Of a stretch of 15,532 bases of DNA, positions 1-6,890 are shown piece by piece. Location: positions 13,859-29,390 of the forward strand of contig DKAI01000106.1 of NCBI GenBank assembly GCA_002450755.1, given 5' to 3'. The stretch is from Deltaproteobacteria bacterium UBA6930 (GTDB lineage Bacteria; Myxococcota_A; UBA9160; UBA6930). The notes under the pieces are model-generated. The model did no database searches. It was not told the DNA's origin and was given only the letters and a program-made list of their open reading frames with translations. Each line of letters begins with the position of its first letter. Positions within the stretch are counted from its first letter, which is position 1. The position numbers were made by a program, and so were the translations under genes.

Positions 1-512
1 GGGTAACGCCAGGGAGTCTTGGGTTGCTCTTCGGTTTCACTAATCCGCCAAAGAGGTTGAGCTATTCCATCCCCAATGGAAGCAAACACAACTTCTACTC
101 TTGTTCCGATTCCTATAGAGCCAACAAGTTCAGGAGAGGCAAGAGTACCATCGGCGTTGGCTAAATTTCCGATCATTCTTAATCCGTCTTCCGGGCCCGG
201 CGTTTCTTTTTGCTCATCGAGTTCCACTAAGAGGATGGAGTAGGGCGTATGAGTACGAAATGAGGATTGAATGGCGTGATGTACTTCTCCATACGAATAG
301 ACCGTCCCTTTTCCAGAAAGGCTTACCCAAGTAGCCCCTTCAGAGGTGCAATATGGGCAGGCTGTGGTTGGAGGAGTACGGAGCTTATTGCAAGCTGAGC
401 AGCTCTGGAGCCGAAGTTCGCCTTGACCGCAAAAACTGTAAAAAGAGTGATTTTCTTCATCTAGATCTGCGATAGATACCGGCATTCCTAGGTAGTCGCC
501 TTGCAAAGTCAT
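1..512 (-). CDS. DUF35 zinc-ribbon/OB-fold protein, partner of the adjacent thiolase (3' end cut by window edge)
   Basis: Reading the minus strand from ATG at 512 gives about 170 codons with no stop before the window ends, so the C-terminus is missing. Residues 38-55 hold a rubredoxin-like zinc ribbon, C38-x2-C41 and C52-P-Y-C55. A beta-rich OB-fold-like stretch follows (GKGTVYSYGEVHH, then YSILLVELDE and GTRVEVVF). This order is that of the DUF35 (YlxM-independent 'acyl-CoA-associated') family, whose members bind thiolase-fold proteins, are often encoded next to them, and probably help in CoA-ester binding. The start lies 2 nt after the thiolase stop, and a G-run in the thiolase 3' end serves as ribosome binding site, so the two are surely co-transcribed. 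The visible part is already slightly longer than many DUF35 proteins. Function beyond the thiolase partnership is inferred. Confidence 0.85.
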   Translation of the reverse strand, partial: MTLQGDYLGMPVSIADLDEENHSFYSFCGQGELRLQSCSACNKLRTPPTTACPYCTSEGATWVSLSGKGTVYSYGEVHHAIQSSFRTHTPYSILLVELDEQKETPGPEDGLRMIGNLANADGTLASPELVGSIGIGTRVEVVFASIGDGIAQPLWRISETEEQPKTPWRY

Positions 513-514
513 TC

Positions 515-1765
515 TTACCCCCTTGCCATAACCATGGCAGAGCCTATCCCAGGCGTGCCCCAGCCCAGGTTGGCACTTATTTCTGCATCCCGTACTTGTC
601 TGCATCCATTCGCTCTGTATTCGTACGTGTGTTTTCGCTTTCCGTCCGCTCCGATTGGACAGGAATCATCGACCTCGCCACGAAGCTGGCGGACGTTCTC
701 GATTACCATGTTCACGCCGTGCGTGTAGCCCTCGCAGAGGTGACCGCCGCTCGTATTGTTCGGACGTCGTCCCCCAAGTCGCATTTCGCCAGAACTGACG
801 TAATTTCCTCCCTCACCTTTTGGGCAGAAACCGTAGTCTTCCAATTGGAGCATGGTGGTGAAGGTGAAGGCGTCGTACGAACCAGTCAAATCGACTTCCT
901 CGGGTCCGAGTCCCGCGTTGGGCCAGAGTATTTCTTTGGCATAGTGTCCAGCTACTGTCGAGATTGGGCCGGACTGATAGTGCATGTCAGAACGAGGCTT
1001 GCAACATCGCCCTACCACGGACTGAATGACTGCGGGCCTCTGTCGTAAGTCTTTAGCTTTTTCAACACGCGTTATGATTAAAGCGTTGCCGTTATCAGTT
1101 TCAACGCAACAATCGAGCAGGTGTAGAGGTTTAACAATCATTCGGCTCGACAGGACATCTTCCACAGTGACACGATCTTTGTAATACGCTTTAGGATTTG
1201 CTGAGGCATGTTCCGAGTGGATTACTTTCACCATTGCAACCTGCTCCGGAGTTGTGCCGTATTCGTACATATGCCTCATAAACGTTTTAGAGAACCACTG
1301 TCCGGCACTCATGTAGCCGTAGCCTTTTGTAAAAAGAGAATCTCCCGAAAGAGGTGAAGGTTTAGTGCGTTTACTCGTTCCCCCTATACGCACTTGTGAG
1401 AATCCGTTCATTGCCCTGTATACGACAACCGTGTCACACATGCCGGCTTCGATCACGCCCATAGCAATTCCGACAAGGGCCTCCGTACTAGATCCCCCGC
1501 CGTATACGTCCATATGAAAATTGAGTCTTATTCCTAGGTCACCGGCGATTGTCGGTGAGGGCGTGGAATCGTTGTAGCTATATGAAAGCATCCCATCGAC
1601 GTCGCTAGCGGATAAACCGGCATCATCTAAGGCAGCCCTAATTGCGCGTGTTCCCAATTTGCGGGTCGTGACACCTGATCCTCGTGTATATCCGGTTTCT
1701 CCCACGCCTACAATGGCGTATTTGCCCCTCAGGTGCTTCGGAGAATCGCCGTTTAGTTCTGCCAT
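515..1765 (-). CDS. Thiolase-fold protein (SCP-x / lipid-transfer / acetyl-CoA acetyltransferase-like)
   Basis: A 416-residue protein of the non-decarboxylating thiolase superfamily, of the group usually annotated 'lipid-transfer protein' or 'thiolase C-terminal domain-like'. Visible marks are the N-terminal VGVGETGYTR strand, the nucleophile-region motif YGGGSSTEAL (88-97), LLDCCVETDNGNALI (216-230) and the C-terminal NTSGGHLCEGYTHG (337-350). The usual nucleophilic cysteine is replaced by Ser (S92/S93), and the classical GHP histidine motif reads GYTHG. Many DUF35-associated thiolases share such changes and some act as aldolases, as in steroid side-chain degradation, rather than as thiolases. 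The start ATG at 1765 has a strong AGGAGGG (1777-1771) 5 nt upstream. It forms a two-gene unit with the downstream DUF35 gene and diverges from the HpaB gene. The role in acyl-CoA carbon-carbon bond cleavage is likely; the substrate is unknown. Confidence 0.85.
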   Translation of the reverse strand: MAELNGDSPKHLRGKYAIVGVGETGYTRGSGVTTRKLGTRAIRAALDDAGLSASDVDGMLSYSYNDSTPSPTIAGDLGIRLNFHMDVYGGGSSTEALVGIAMGVIEAGMCDTVVVYRAMNGFSQVRIGGTSKRTKPSPLSGDSLFTKGYGYMSAGQWFSKTFMRHMYEYGTTPEQVAMVKVIHSEHASANPKAYYKDRVTVEDVLSSRMIVKPLHLLDCCVETDNGNALIITRVEKAKDLRQRPAVIQSVVGRCCKPRSDMHYQSGPISTVAGHYAKEILWPNAGLGPEEVDLTGSYDAFTFTTMLQLEDYGFCPKGEGGNYVSSGEMRLGGRRPNNTSGGHLCEGYTHGVNMVIENVRQLRGEVDDSCPIGADGKRKHTYEYRANGCRQVRDAEISANLGWGTPGIGSAMVMARG

Positions 1766-1828
1766 TCCATCCCTCCTGTGGAACGAGTGATACTGCGACA
1801 GCTAACATACACCGAGATGCCGGCTGTT

Positions 1829-1849
1829 CCGCCTTTCAGGCGGTATGAT
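1829..1849. promoter_or_regulatory. Perfect inverted repeat and -10-like box in the divergent spacer
   Basis: The 114-nt spacer between the divergent thiolase and HpaB genes holds CCGCCT-TTC-AGGCGG (1829-1843), a perfect 6-bp inverted repeat. It is directly followed on the plus strand by TATGAT (1844-1849), a good -10-like hexamer 22 nt before the HpaB ribosome binding site. No convincing -35 is seen at 16-18 nt, which would fit an activator-dependent promoter, or the repeat may be an operator covering the spacer. On the minus strand TATGTT (1809-1804) is a possible -10 for the thiolase unit. The layout is seen; the regulatory role is inferred. Confidence 0.35.
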
Positions 1850-1879
1850 TGTATTTTTCTGTAGAAAAAAGGAGAGATA

Positions 1880-3430
1880 GTGGAGGCAATGGGCAAATCT
1901 GACCAGCAAAATGACGTGAGACCCTACACTGGTCAGCAGTACCTAGATAGCCTTGCTGATGGTCGTGAGATTTGGTTCAAAGGTGAGCGTATTCGGGACG
2001 TCGTGAACCATCCAGCTTTCCGTAATTCAGCACGAATGCTCGCCCGAATGTATGATGCCTTGCACGATCTAGCTAAATCTTCTGTTCTAACTACTCCTAC
2101 AGATACGGGAAATGGTGGGTTTACGCATCCTTTCTTTAAAGTTCCAAGGACACCAGAGGAGTTAGTCGCCAATCGAGACGCGATAGCAGAGTGGTCTCGC
2201 GTTAGTTATGGCTGGATGGGCCGTTCTCCGGATTACAAAGCAAGCCTAACGGGAACTTTGGGAGCGAACGCTGAGTTTTACGCGCCTTACGAAGAGAATG
2301 CTCGTAATTGGTATCGTTACACTCAGGAAAGATGTTCTTTTTTGAATCATGCACTGGTAAATCCCCCTATTGATAAAAGTTCTAGTCCGGATAAGGTGAA
2401 GGATGTTTACGTTCGTGTTGAAAAAGAAACTGATGCTGGCCTTGTTGTTAGCGGTGCAAAGGTTGTCGCCACGGGATCGGCTCTAACACATCATAATTTT
2501 ATAGGCTTTTATGGACCTACTCCGCTCGGAGATGAGCGCATGGCTCTTTTTGCCATGCTACCGATGGATTGTCCTGGAGTTAAATTAATTTGCAGGACAT
2601 CGTATGAGCTAAATGCATCCCTTACAGGGAGTCCCTTTGACTATCCCTTGTCGTCTCGTCTTGATGAGAATGACGCGATCTTAATTTTGGATCAGGCCCT
2701 AATACCTTGGGAAAATGTTTTTATATATGGAGATCTCGATAAAGCAAATGGTTACTTTCCGCTGTCTGGATTTATTCCTCGATTTGCGTTGCACGGAGTT
2801 ACACGCTTTGCGGTCAAGCTTGATTTTCTCTGTGGCTTGGCAATGAAGGCAACCGAGGCGATTGGTAATAGAGATTCCTACAGTCCTCAGGTTCAGCTCG
2901 GCGAGTTGCTAGCTATAAGACATAATTTTTGGGCGATCAGCGATGCGGCATGTCGAACACCAGAGCCTTGGATTGACGGTACTCTTCAGCCAAATACCGA
3001 GTATGGAATGGCATACCGAGTGGCAGCTCCTGCCGCCTACGCAAGGGTCAAAGAGATTATCGAACAGACAGTATCAAGTGGTCTTATCTATCTGAATTCG
3101 CATGTTAGCGATTTTAAGCAACCAGAGTTAAGGAAGTACATTGACCGGTACTTAAGGGGCTCTAACGGATATGATGCTGAAAACAGGGTAAAGGTTTTAA
3201 AGCTGCTCTGGGATGCAATAGGTTCGGAGTTTGGTGGTAGGCATGAGCTTTACGAAAGAAATTACGCAGGAAATTATGAGCGGATACGTCTCGAAAATAC
3301 TTTGGTTGCGGATGCAACCGGCAGAGGAGAAGAGCTTAAAAGTTTTGTGGATCGTTGTTTAGATGAATACGACCTTGATGGGTGGACCGTTCCTGACTTA
3401 ATCGGGCCCGACGGTTCGAGCATAGTTTAA
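1880..3430 (+). CDS. HpaB-family FADH2-dependent aromatic (phenol-type) monooxygenase, oxygenase component
   Basis: At 516 residues this has the length and full layout of the 4-hydroxyphenylacetate 3-monooxygenase large component. That enzyme uses reduced flavin and O2 to hydroxylate a phenolic ring ortho to the hydroxyl. MGRSPDY (113-119), NHALVNP (156-162), an SPFDYP...LDENDAI block (251-267) and the C-terminal DEYDLDGWTVPDL are plain. R115, Y119 and H157 fall where R100, Y104 and H142 contact the substrate hydroxyl in Thermus HpaB (numbers recalled), all with the same +15 offset, so phenol activation looks intact. The GTG start at 1880 is preferred because GGAG at 1871-1874 lies 5 nt upstream; ATG at 1889 is the alternative. 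No HpaC-type flavin reductase is in the window. The substrate may be another phenol or a chromophore precursor. It leads a probable two-gene unit with the transporter. Confidence 0.88.
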   Translation: MEAMGKSDQQNDVRPYTGQQYLDSLADGREIWFKGERIRDVVNHPAFRNSARMLARMYDALHDLAKSSVLTTPTDTGNGGFTHPFFKVPRTPEELVANRDAIAEWSRVSYGWMGRSPDYKASLTGTLGANAEFYAPYEENARNWYRYTQERCSFLNHALVNPPIDKSSSPDKVKDVYVRVEKETDAGLVVSGAKVVATGSALTHHNFIGFYGPTPLGDERMALFAMLPMDCPGVKLICRTSYELNASLTGSPFDYPLSSRLDENDAILILDQALIPWENVFIYGDLDKANGYFPLSGFIPRFALHGVTRFAVKLDFLCGLAMKATEAIGNRDSYSPQVQLGELLAIRHNFWAISDAACRTPEPWIDGTLQPNTEYGMAYRVAAPAAYARVKEIIEQTVSSGLIYLNSHVSDFKQPELRKYIDRYLRGSNGYDAENRVKVLKLLWDAIGSEFGGRHELYERNYAGNYERIRLENTLVADATGRGEELKSFVDRCLDEYDLDGWTVPDLIGPDGSSIV

Positions 3431-3448
3431 ATTGGAGTAGGTGGTCGA

Positions 3449-4933
3449 TTGGCGCTTTTTTTGAAGAAGTTCGGTCTTTTGTTGGGGATTCTGACGTTTT
3501 TTATTTTGCAGATGTTAGATGGCCCTGCTTCGATGAGTGTCCAGGCTTGGGATGCGACTTCTGTTGTAGCTCTTGTAGCGATATGGTGGGTAACGGAGGC
3601 GCTCCCGCTCTCTGTAACAGCATTAGTCCCGATCGCATTGTTTCCCACTCTGAATGTTATAACCATTCCGGAAGCCGCCCGTCCTTATTCTAGCCCCCTG
3701 ATACTTCTCATGATTGGCGGTTTTATGATCGCGCTTGGGATGCAACGCTGGAATCTTCATAAACGAATTGCACTGCGAGTTATGCTTTTTATCGGTTCGA
3801 AACCGAGTCGTCTTGTCTTGGGCTTTATGGTAGCGAGTGCTTTGATTAGTATGTGGATCTTCAACACGACCACGACTGTGATGATGGTTCCGATTGCGCT
3901 GTCGGTTATTGAACTAGTCAAGCGCGATGGATCCTCGCCTGGCTGGGTCAGGCATAATTCAAACTTTGCGGCCGCCGTCATGCTTGGAATTGCTTATGGA
4001 GCGACAATTGGAGGTATGTGCACTCTAATCGGGACTGCTCCGAACGCTATTTTGGCCGGGTTTATGTATGAGAGTTATGGGGTTGAGGTCAGTTTTCTGA
4101 ACTGGTTAATGGTAGGCTTGCCGATGGGTATGGTTTTGTTGCCAACGCTTTGGTGGTTTCTAGTAAAGGTGGTATTTCCCCTTAAAGAAGACGAAGCGTT
4201 GGGAGAAAATCCAGTAATAGAATCTCAACTGAAAAACTTGGGAGAAATGGGAAAAGGTGAGCGAGTAGTCGCAACGGTTGTCTCGGTAGCAGCGTTCCTT
4301 TGGGTGTTTCGTCCTTGGATTAACGAAATGATTCCGTTCGTGCAGCTTTCCGATATGTCGATAGCTCTCGGATGTGGAATTTCGTTGTTTCTCGTTCCGA
4401 TTGAATGGCAAAAGGGCGAATTCCCTTTAACTGCTGACTGGGTTAAAAAGTTGCCATGGGACGTCGTTTTGCTATTTGGCGGAGGTCTTTCCTTGGCGGC
4501 AGGGATTAAGCTTAGTGGTTTGGCGGATTGGATCGGGAACAGTGTAAGCTTGTTTGCGGCCTTGCCAGTTACGGCTGTAGTCTTCGGAATCGTTCTAATA
4601 ATGATACTCTTGACGGAGTTCACGAGTAATACGGCTACTACCGCTACGTTCTTGCCAATAGCGGGATCCATTGCCGTTTCTATGGGAGAGAATCCTCTTT
4701 TGTTGATATTTCCTACGGTTTTAGCGGCCAGTTGCGCGTTTATGATGCCCGTGGCTACTCCTCCCAACGCGGTGGTGTTCGGGAGCGGACAACTCAAAAT
4801 TGGCCAATTCATTAAAGCCGGTATATACGGCAATATTCTTGGTTTGATCATTACGATGCTGATCGGATTTACGATGGTGCGTTGGGTTTTCGGTATCGAA
4901 CTCGGGGTTCTTCCCGATTGGGCGATTCAATAG
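3449..4933 (+). CDS. DASS/SLC13-family sodium-coupled anion (dicarboxylate-type) symporter
   Basis: A 494-residue, very hydrophobic inner-membrane protein of the divalent anion:sodium symporter family (CitT, SdcS, VcINDY relatives). The two helical-hairpin substrate motifs are visible: FNTTTT (138-143) in the first half and SNTATT (393-398) in the second. The matching sodium-site loops GTAPNA (195-200) and ATPPNAVVFG (436-445) are also present. The first motif has Phe where Ser is usual (SNT). The start is TTG at 3449, with AGGTGG at 3439-3444 placed 4 nt upstream. No in-frame ATG or GTG exists between it and the HpaB stop at 3428-3430, with which it is in frame. Its 18-nt distance to the HpaB gene suggests one transcript and import of a carboxylated substrate for the hydroxylase. 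That link is inferred. Confidence 0.9.
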   Translation: MALFLKKFGLLLGILTFFILQMLDGPASMSVQAWDATSVVALVAIWWVTEALPLSVTALVPIALFPTLNVITIPEAARPYSSPLILLMIGGFMIALGMQRWNLHKRIALRVMLFIGSKPSRLVLGFMVASALISMWIFNTTTTVMMVPIALSVIELVKRDGSSPGWVRHNSNFAAAVMLGIAYGATIGGMCTLIGTAPNAILAGFMYESYGVEVSFLNWLMVGLPMGMVLLPTLWWFLVKVVFPLKEDEALGENPVIESQLKNLGEMGKGERVVATVVSVAAFLWVFRPWINEMIPFVQLSDMSIALGCGISLFLVPIEWQKGEFPLTADWVKKLPWDVVLLFGGGLSLAAGIKLSGLADWIGNSVSLFAALPVTAVVFGIVLIMILLTEFTSNTATTATFLPIAGSIAVSMGENPLLLIFPTVLAASCAFMMPVATPPNAVVFGSGQLKIGQFIKAGIYGNILGLIITMLIGFTMVRWVFGIELGVLPDWAIQ

Positions 4934-4961
4934 AAAGCTTTAAGTTACACTGTAATAAGGC

Positions 4962-4977
4962 AGGCCACTGGCTTTTT
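4962..4977 (+). terminator. Possible weak intrinsic terminator after the transporter gene
   Basis: AGGCC-ACT-GGCTT forms a 5-bp stem with one G-T wobble and a 3-nt loop, running into five T residues (4973-4977), 29 nt after the transporter stop. The stem is short, so termination would be weak. Its position between two plus-strand genes and just before an AT-rich stretch supports it. Confidence 0.4.
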
Positions 4978-4980
4978 AAA

Positions 4981-5010
4981 TTAACTTGATGGGTTAAATA
5001 ATGTTTTAAT
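4981..5010 (+). promoter_or_regulatory. Candidate sigma70-like promoter for the Sel1-repeat gene
   Basis: In an AT-rich stretch, TTAACT (4981-4986) and TTTAAT (5005-5010) are separated by 18 nt, matching the -35 and -10 consensus at 4 and 5 of 6 positions. The predicted transcript would start near 5017, about 30 nt before the ATG. AT-richness makes chance matches likely, so this is a weak call. Confidence 0.3.
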
Positions 5011-5047
5011 CTTTCAAATATCACATCATTCGGTGCAAACTTAAAAA

Positions 5048-5698
5048 ATGCGGAAAACGGCCTTTCTAATCGCAGTACTCCTCCTAGGACTGTCCGGTAT
5101 CAGCTGGAGTGAAGATTATGACTCTGCGCTACAAGCTTATAAGGAGGGTGACTATGTAGTGGCTCTAGCGGCGTATGAAGCTTTAGCCGCTAATGGGGAC
5201 GCAAATGCTCAGAACGATCTGGGGGTCATGTATTCATTGGGAGAAGGTGTTCCACGAAATGCTCTCAAGGCGATGAAGTGGTATCGGTTGGCTGCAGAAC
5301 AAGGACATGCAGACGCCCAGGTTAGTCTCGGTTGGATGTTTGTTTACGGATACGGAGAAAGTCCGTGCTCGGAAGGTGTAAATCCTCTTGCTCTTACTGC
5401 CGATCAAGGGGGTGCGTTGTCTCCGGCAGCAGCAAGAGGGATTTCGCGTTCGAGGGCAACGATGCAAGAAATGTCGTCGATTGACAATCGTGTAGAAGAA
5501 AAAGGAGAGTCTCAAGGCTGTGTACCGCAAAATTACGAACTTGCCTTTATGTGGCTAGATATTGCAGCCGAAGGCGGTGTAGAAAATGCCGTTTCTGGAA
5601 GAGATATTGTCATCAGGAAGATGACTCCGGAACAGATTGCTTCTGGGCGGAAACTTTCTAAGATTTGCAGAGAGAAGGAATACAAGGGTTGTTATTGA
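5048..5698 (+). CDS. Exported Sel1-like repeat (SLR/TPR-type) protein
   Basis: A 216-residue protein with an N-terminal signal peptide: MRK, a hydrophobic core at 5-18, and likely cleavage after SWS at 21, so it is probably periplasmic. A short TPR-like helix pair (23-46) leads into Sel1-like repeats. One is complete at about 46-80 (GDANAQNDLGVMYSLGEGV then ALKAMKWYRLAAEQG). A second begins at about 84 (HADAQVSLGWMFVYGYG) and seems to resume only at 158 (CVPQNYELAFMWLDIAAEGG). The stretch between, about 103-157, is low in repeat features and is bracketed by C107 and C158. The C-terminus (MTPEQI...CREKEYKGC) is a common tail of periplasmic Sel1 proteins. The family scaffolds protein-protein contacts; no enzymatic role is expected. 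No clear Shine-Dalgarno precedes ATG 5048. It seems unrelated to the catabolic neighbours. Confidence 0.85.
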   Translation: MRKTAFLIAVLLLGLSGISWSEDYDSALQAYKEGDYVVALAAYEALAANGDANAQNDLGVMYSLGEGVPRNALKAMKWYRLAAEQGHADAQVSLGWMFVYGYGESPCSEGVNPLALTADQGGALSPAAARGISRSRATMQEMSSIDNRVEEKGESQGCVPQNYELAFMWLDIAAEGGVENAVSGRDIVIRKMTPEQIASGRKLSKICREKEYKGCY

Positions 5699-5830
5699 TT
5701 TGTTTGGCTTGTGTCTGGGTTTCTTACTCTAGCTAGGGTATTACCTCTTCCAGGCAAGATCCGAAAAACTCTCAGGCTCTCTTTTATCGTAAACGAGACT
5801 CTGATGAAATAAGAAGGTGAGGAATTATTC

Positions 5831-6844
5831 ATGTTGCCCGTTAGTTATTTTCCCTGCACTCAGGATCCCCCGAGTGGGGACAATGTAGATCGATTACTTC
5901 GTGAGATTTTCGAACAAGCCGAATTGTGCGAGGAGGTTGGTTTCGACGGATTTTTCTTTACGGAACATCATCAGCAAGAGGATGGTTATTTACCGAACCC
6001 TGTTCTTTTAGCCGGCTTGGTTGGCGCAAGGACACAGAAGATTAAGGTCGGAACCTGTGTTCTCTTGCAACCCCTTTATCATCCAGTTCGACTTGCGGAG
6101 GATATTGCAGTCATTGATCAGGCGACCGGCGGACGCATGGTTGTAGGAACGGGGATTGGTTACCAAGGTCCTGATTTTGATTGTGTCGGAGTTTCGCCTA
6201 AGGAACGCGCTCGTCGTACTGAAGAAGGTGTCGAGATTATGCGCCAGGCGTGGGGTGGTGAACCTTTTAGTTATCCCAGTCGGTATCACACGATCGAAAA
6301 TGTTCGCGTGACTCCAAGGCCAAAACAGGCCGGAGGACCCCCGATCTGGTTGGCTGCCTGGAGTCCGCCCGGAATTGCACGGGCTGCGAAGATGGCGGAC
6401 GGTTGGATAGCGGATCCTGTGCAAGCTCTTTCTGTGATAAAGGAAGAGGCGGATGAGTATCGTCGGTTAGCAAAAGAAGCCGGACGGAAGCCATACATCT
6501 GCCTCATGAGAGACTGCATTATTGGTGAATCAAGAGCTGATGCACAGGCGAAAAGCAACCCGACGATGTTGACTCATCATTATTATTTCGAAGGCGGTGC
6601 CTACGTGATGGATGAGCATCTTAAAGATGTCAAAACAACAGAAGATCTAACATTTGACGTTGCGGCAAAGGAGAGGTTGATCGCTGGATCTCCAGAAGAG
6701 TGCCTGGATCAGTTGCAAATGTGGAGAGAAGCCATTCAGCCAGATAGTTTGATGATTAGAATGCGACAGCCGGGCGGGCCTCCTCAAGAGAAAGCTTTGG
6801 CAGATATTCGTTACTTCGGAGAAAAAGTAATTCCGAACCTTTAG
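5831..6844 (+). CDS. LLM-class (luciferase-like) flavin- or F420-dependent oxidoreductase
   Basis: A 337-residue single-domain TIM-barrel protein of the bacterial luciferase-like monooxygenase family. Typical marks are GFDGFFFTEHHQQ (near 38-50), the KVGTCVLLQPLYHPVRLAED strand-loop, the ATGGRMVVGTGIGYQ phosphate-binding region, and PPIWLAAWSP followed by MADGWIAD. Family members use FMNH2 from a separate reductase, or F420, to oxidise or hydroxylate small molecules. The sequence alone does not decide the cofactor or substrate. ATG 5831 has AGGTGAGGA (5815-5823) 7 nt upstream. It stands alone on the plus strand between the Sel1 gene and the convergent molybdenum-enzyme gene. The 132-nt spacer before it shows no confident promoter or terminator. 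With HpaB and the molybdenum hydroxylase it makes a third oxygenation or oxidation enzyme in 8 kb. Confidence 0.88.
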   Translation: MLPVSYFPCTQDPPSGDNVDRLLREIFEQAELCEEVGFDGFFFTEHHQQEDGYLPNPVLLAGLVGARTQKIKVGTCVLLQPLYHPVRLAEDIAVIDQATGGRMVVGTGIGYQGPDFDCVGVSPKERARRTEEGVEIMRQAWGGEPFSYPSRYHTIENVRVTPRPKQAGGPPIWLAAWSPPGIARAAKMADGWIADPVQALSVIKEEADEYRRLAKEAGRKPYICLMRDCIIGESRADAQAKSNPTMLTHHYYFEGGAYVMDEHLKDVKTTEDLTFDVAAKERLIAGSPEECLDQLQMWREAIQPDSLMIRMRQPGGPPQEKALADIRYFGEKVIPNL

Positions 6845-6890
6845 AAGCAGTCTCTGCTCCATGGTTCGGGTGAGGAAATATTCCCTTCGC

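Noticed and set aside
596..1048. 150-codon plus-strand frame opposite the thiolase gene
   Set aside because: It lies wholly antisense to a gene with clear family motifs, has no ribosome binding site or recognisable domain, and reads like an out-of-frame translation.
4225..4851. 208-codon minus-strand frame opposite the transporter gene
   Set aside because: It is antisense to the DASS motifs, which fix the true strand; the product has no domain features and is a long shadow of the opposite coding frame.
5699..5830. Promoter or terminator in the spacer before the LLM gene
   Set aside because: Only very short complementary pieces and no convincing -35/-10 pair were seen.
6846..6858. AGCAG-TCT-CTGCT hairpin between the convergent LLM and molybdenum-enzyme genes
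   Set aside because: The stem is only 5 bp and no T-tract follows on either strand, so I do not call it a terminator, though the position would suit one.
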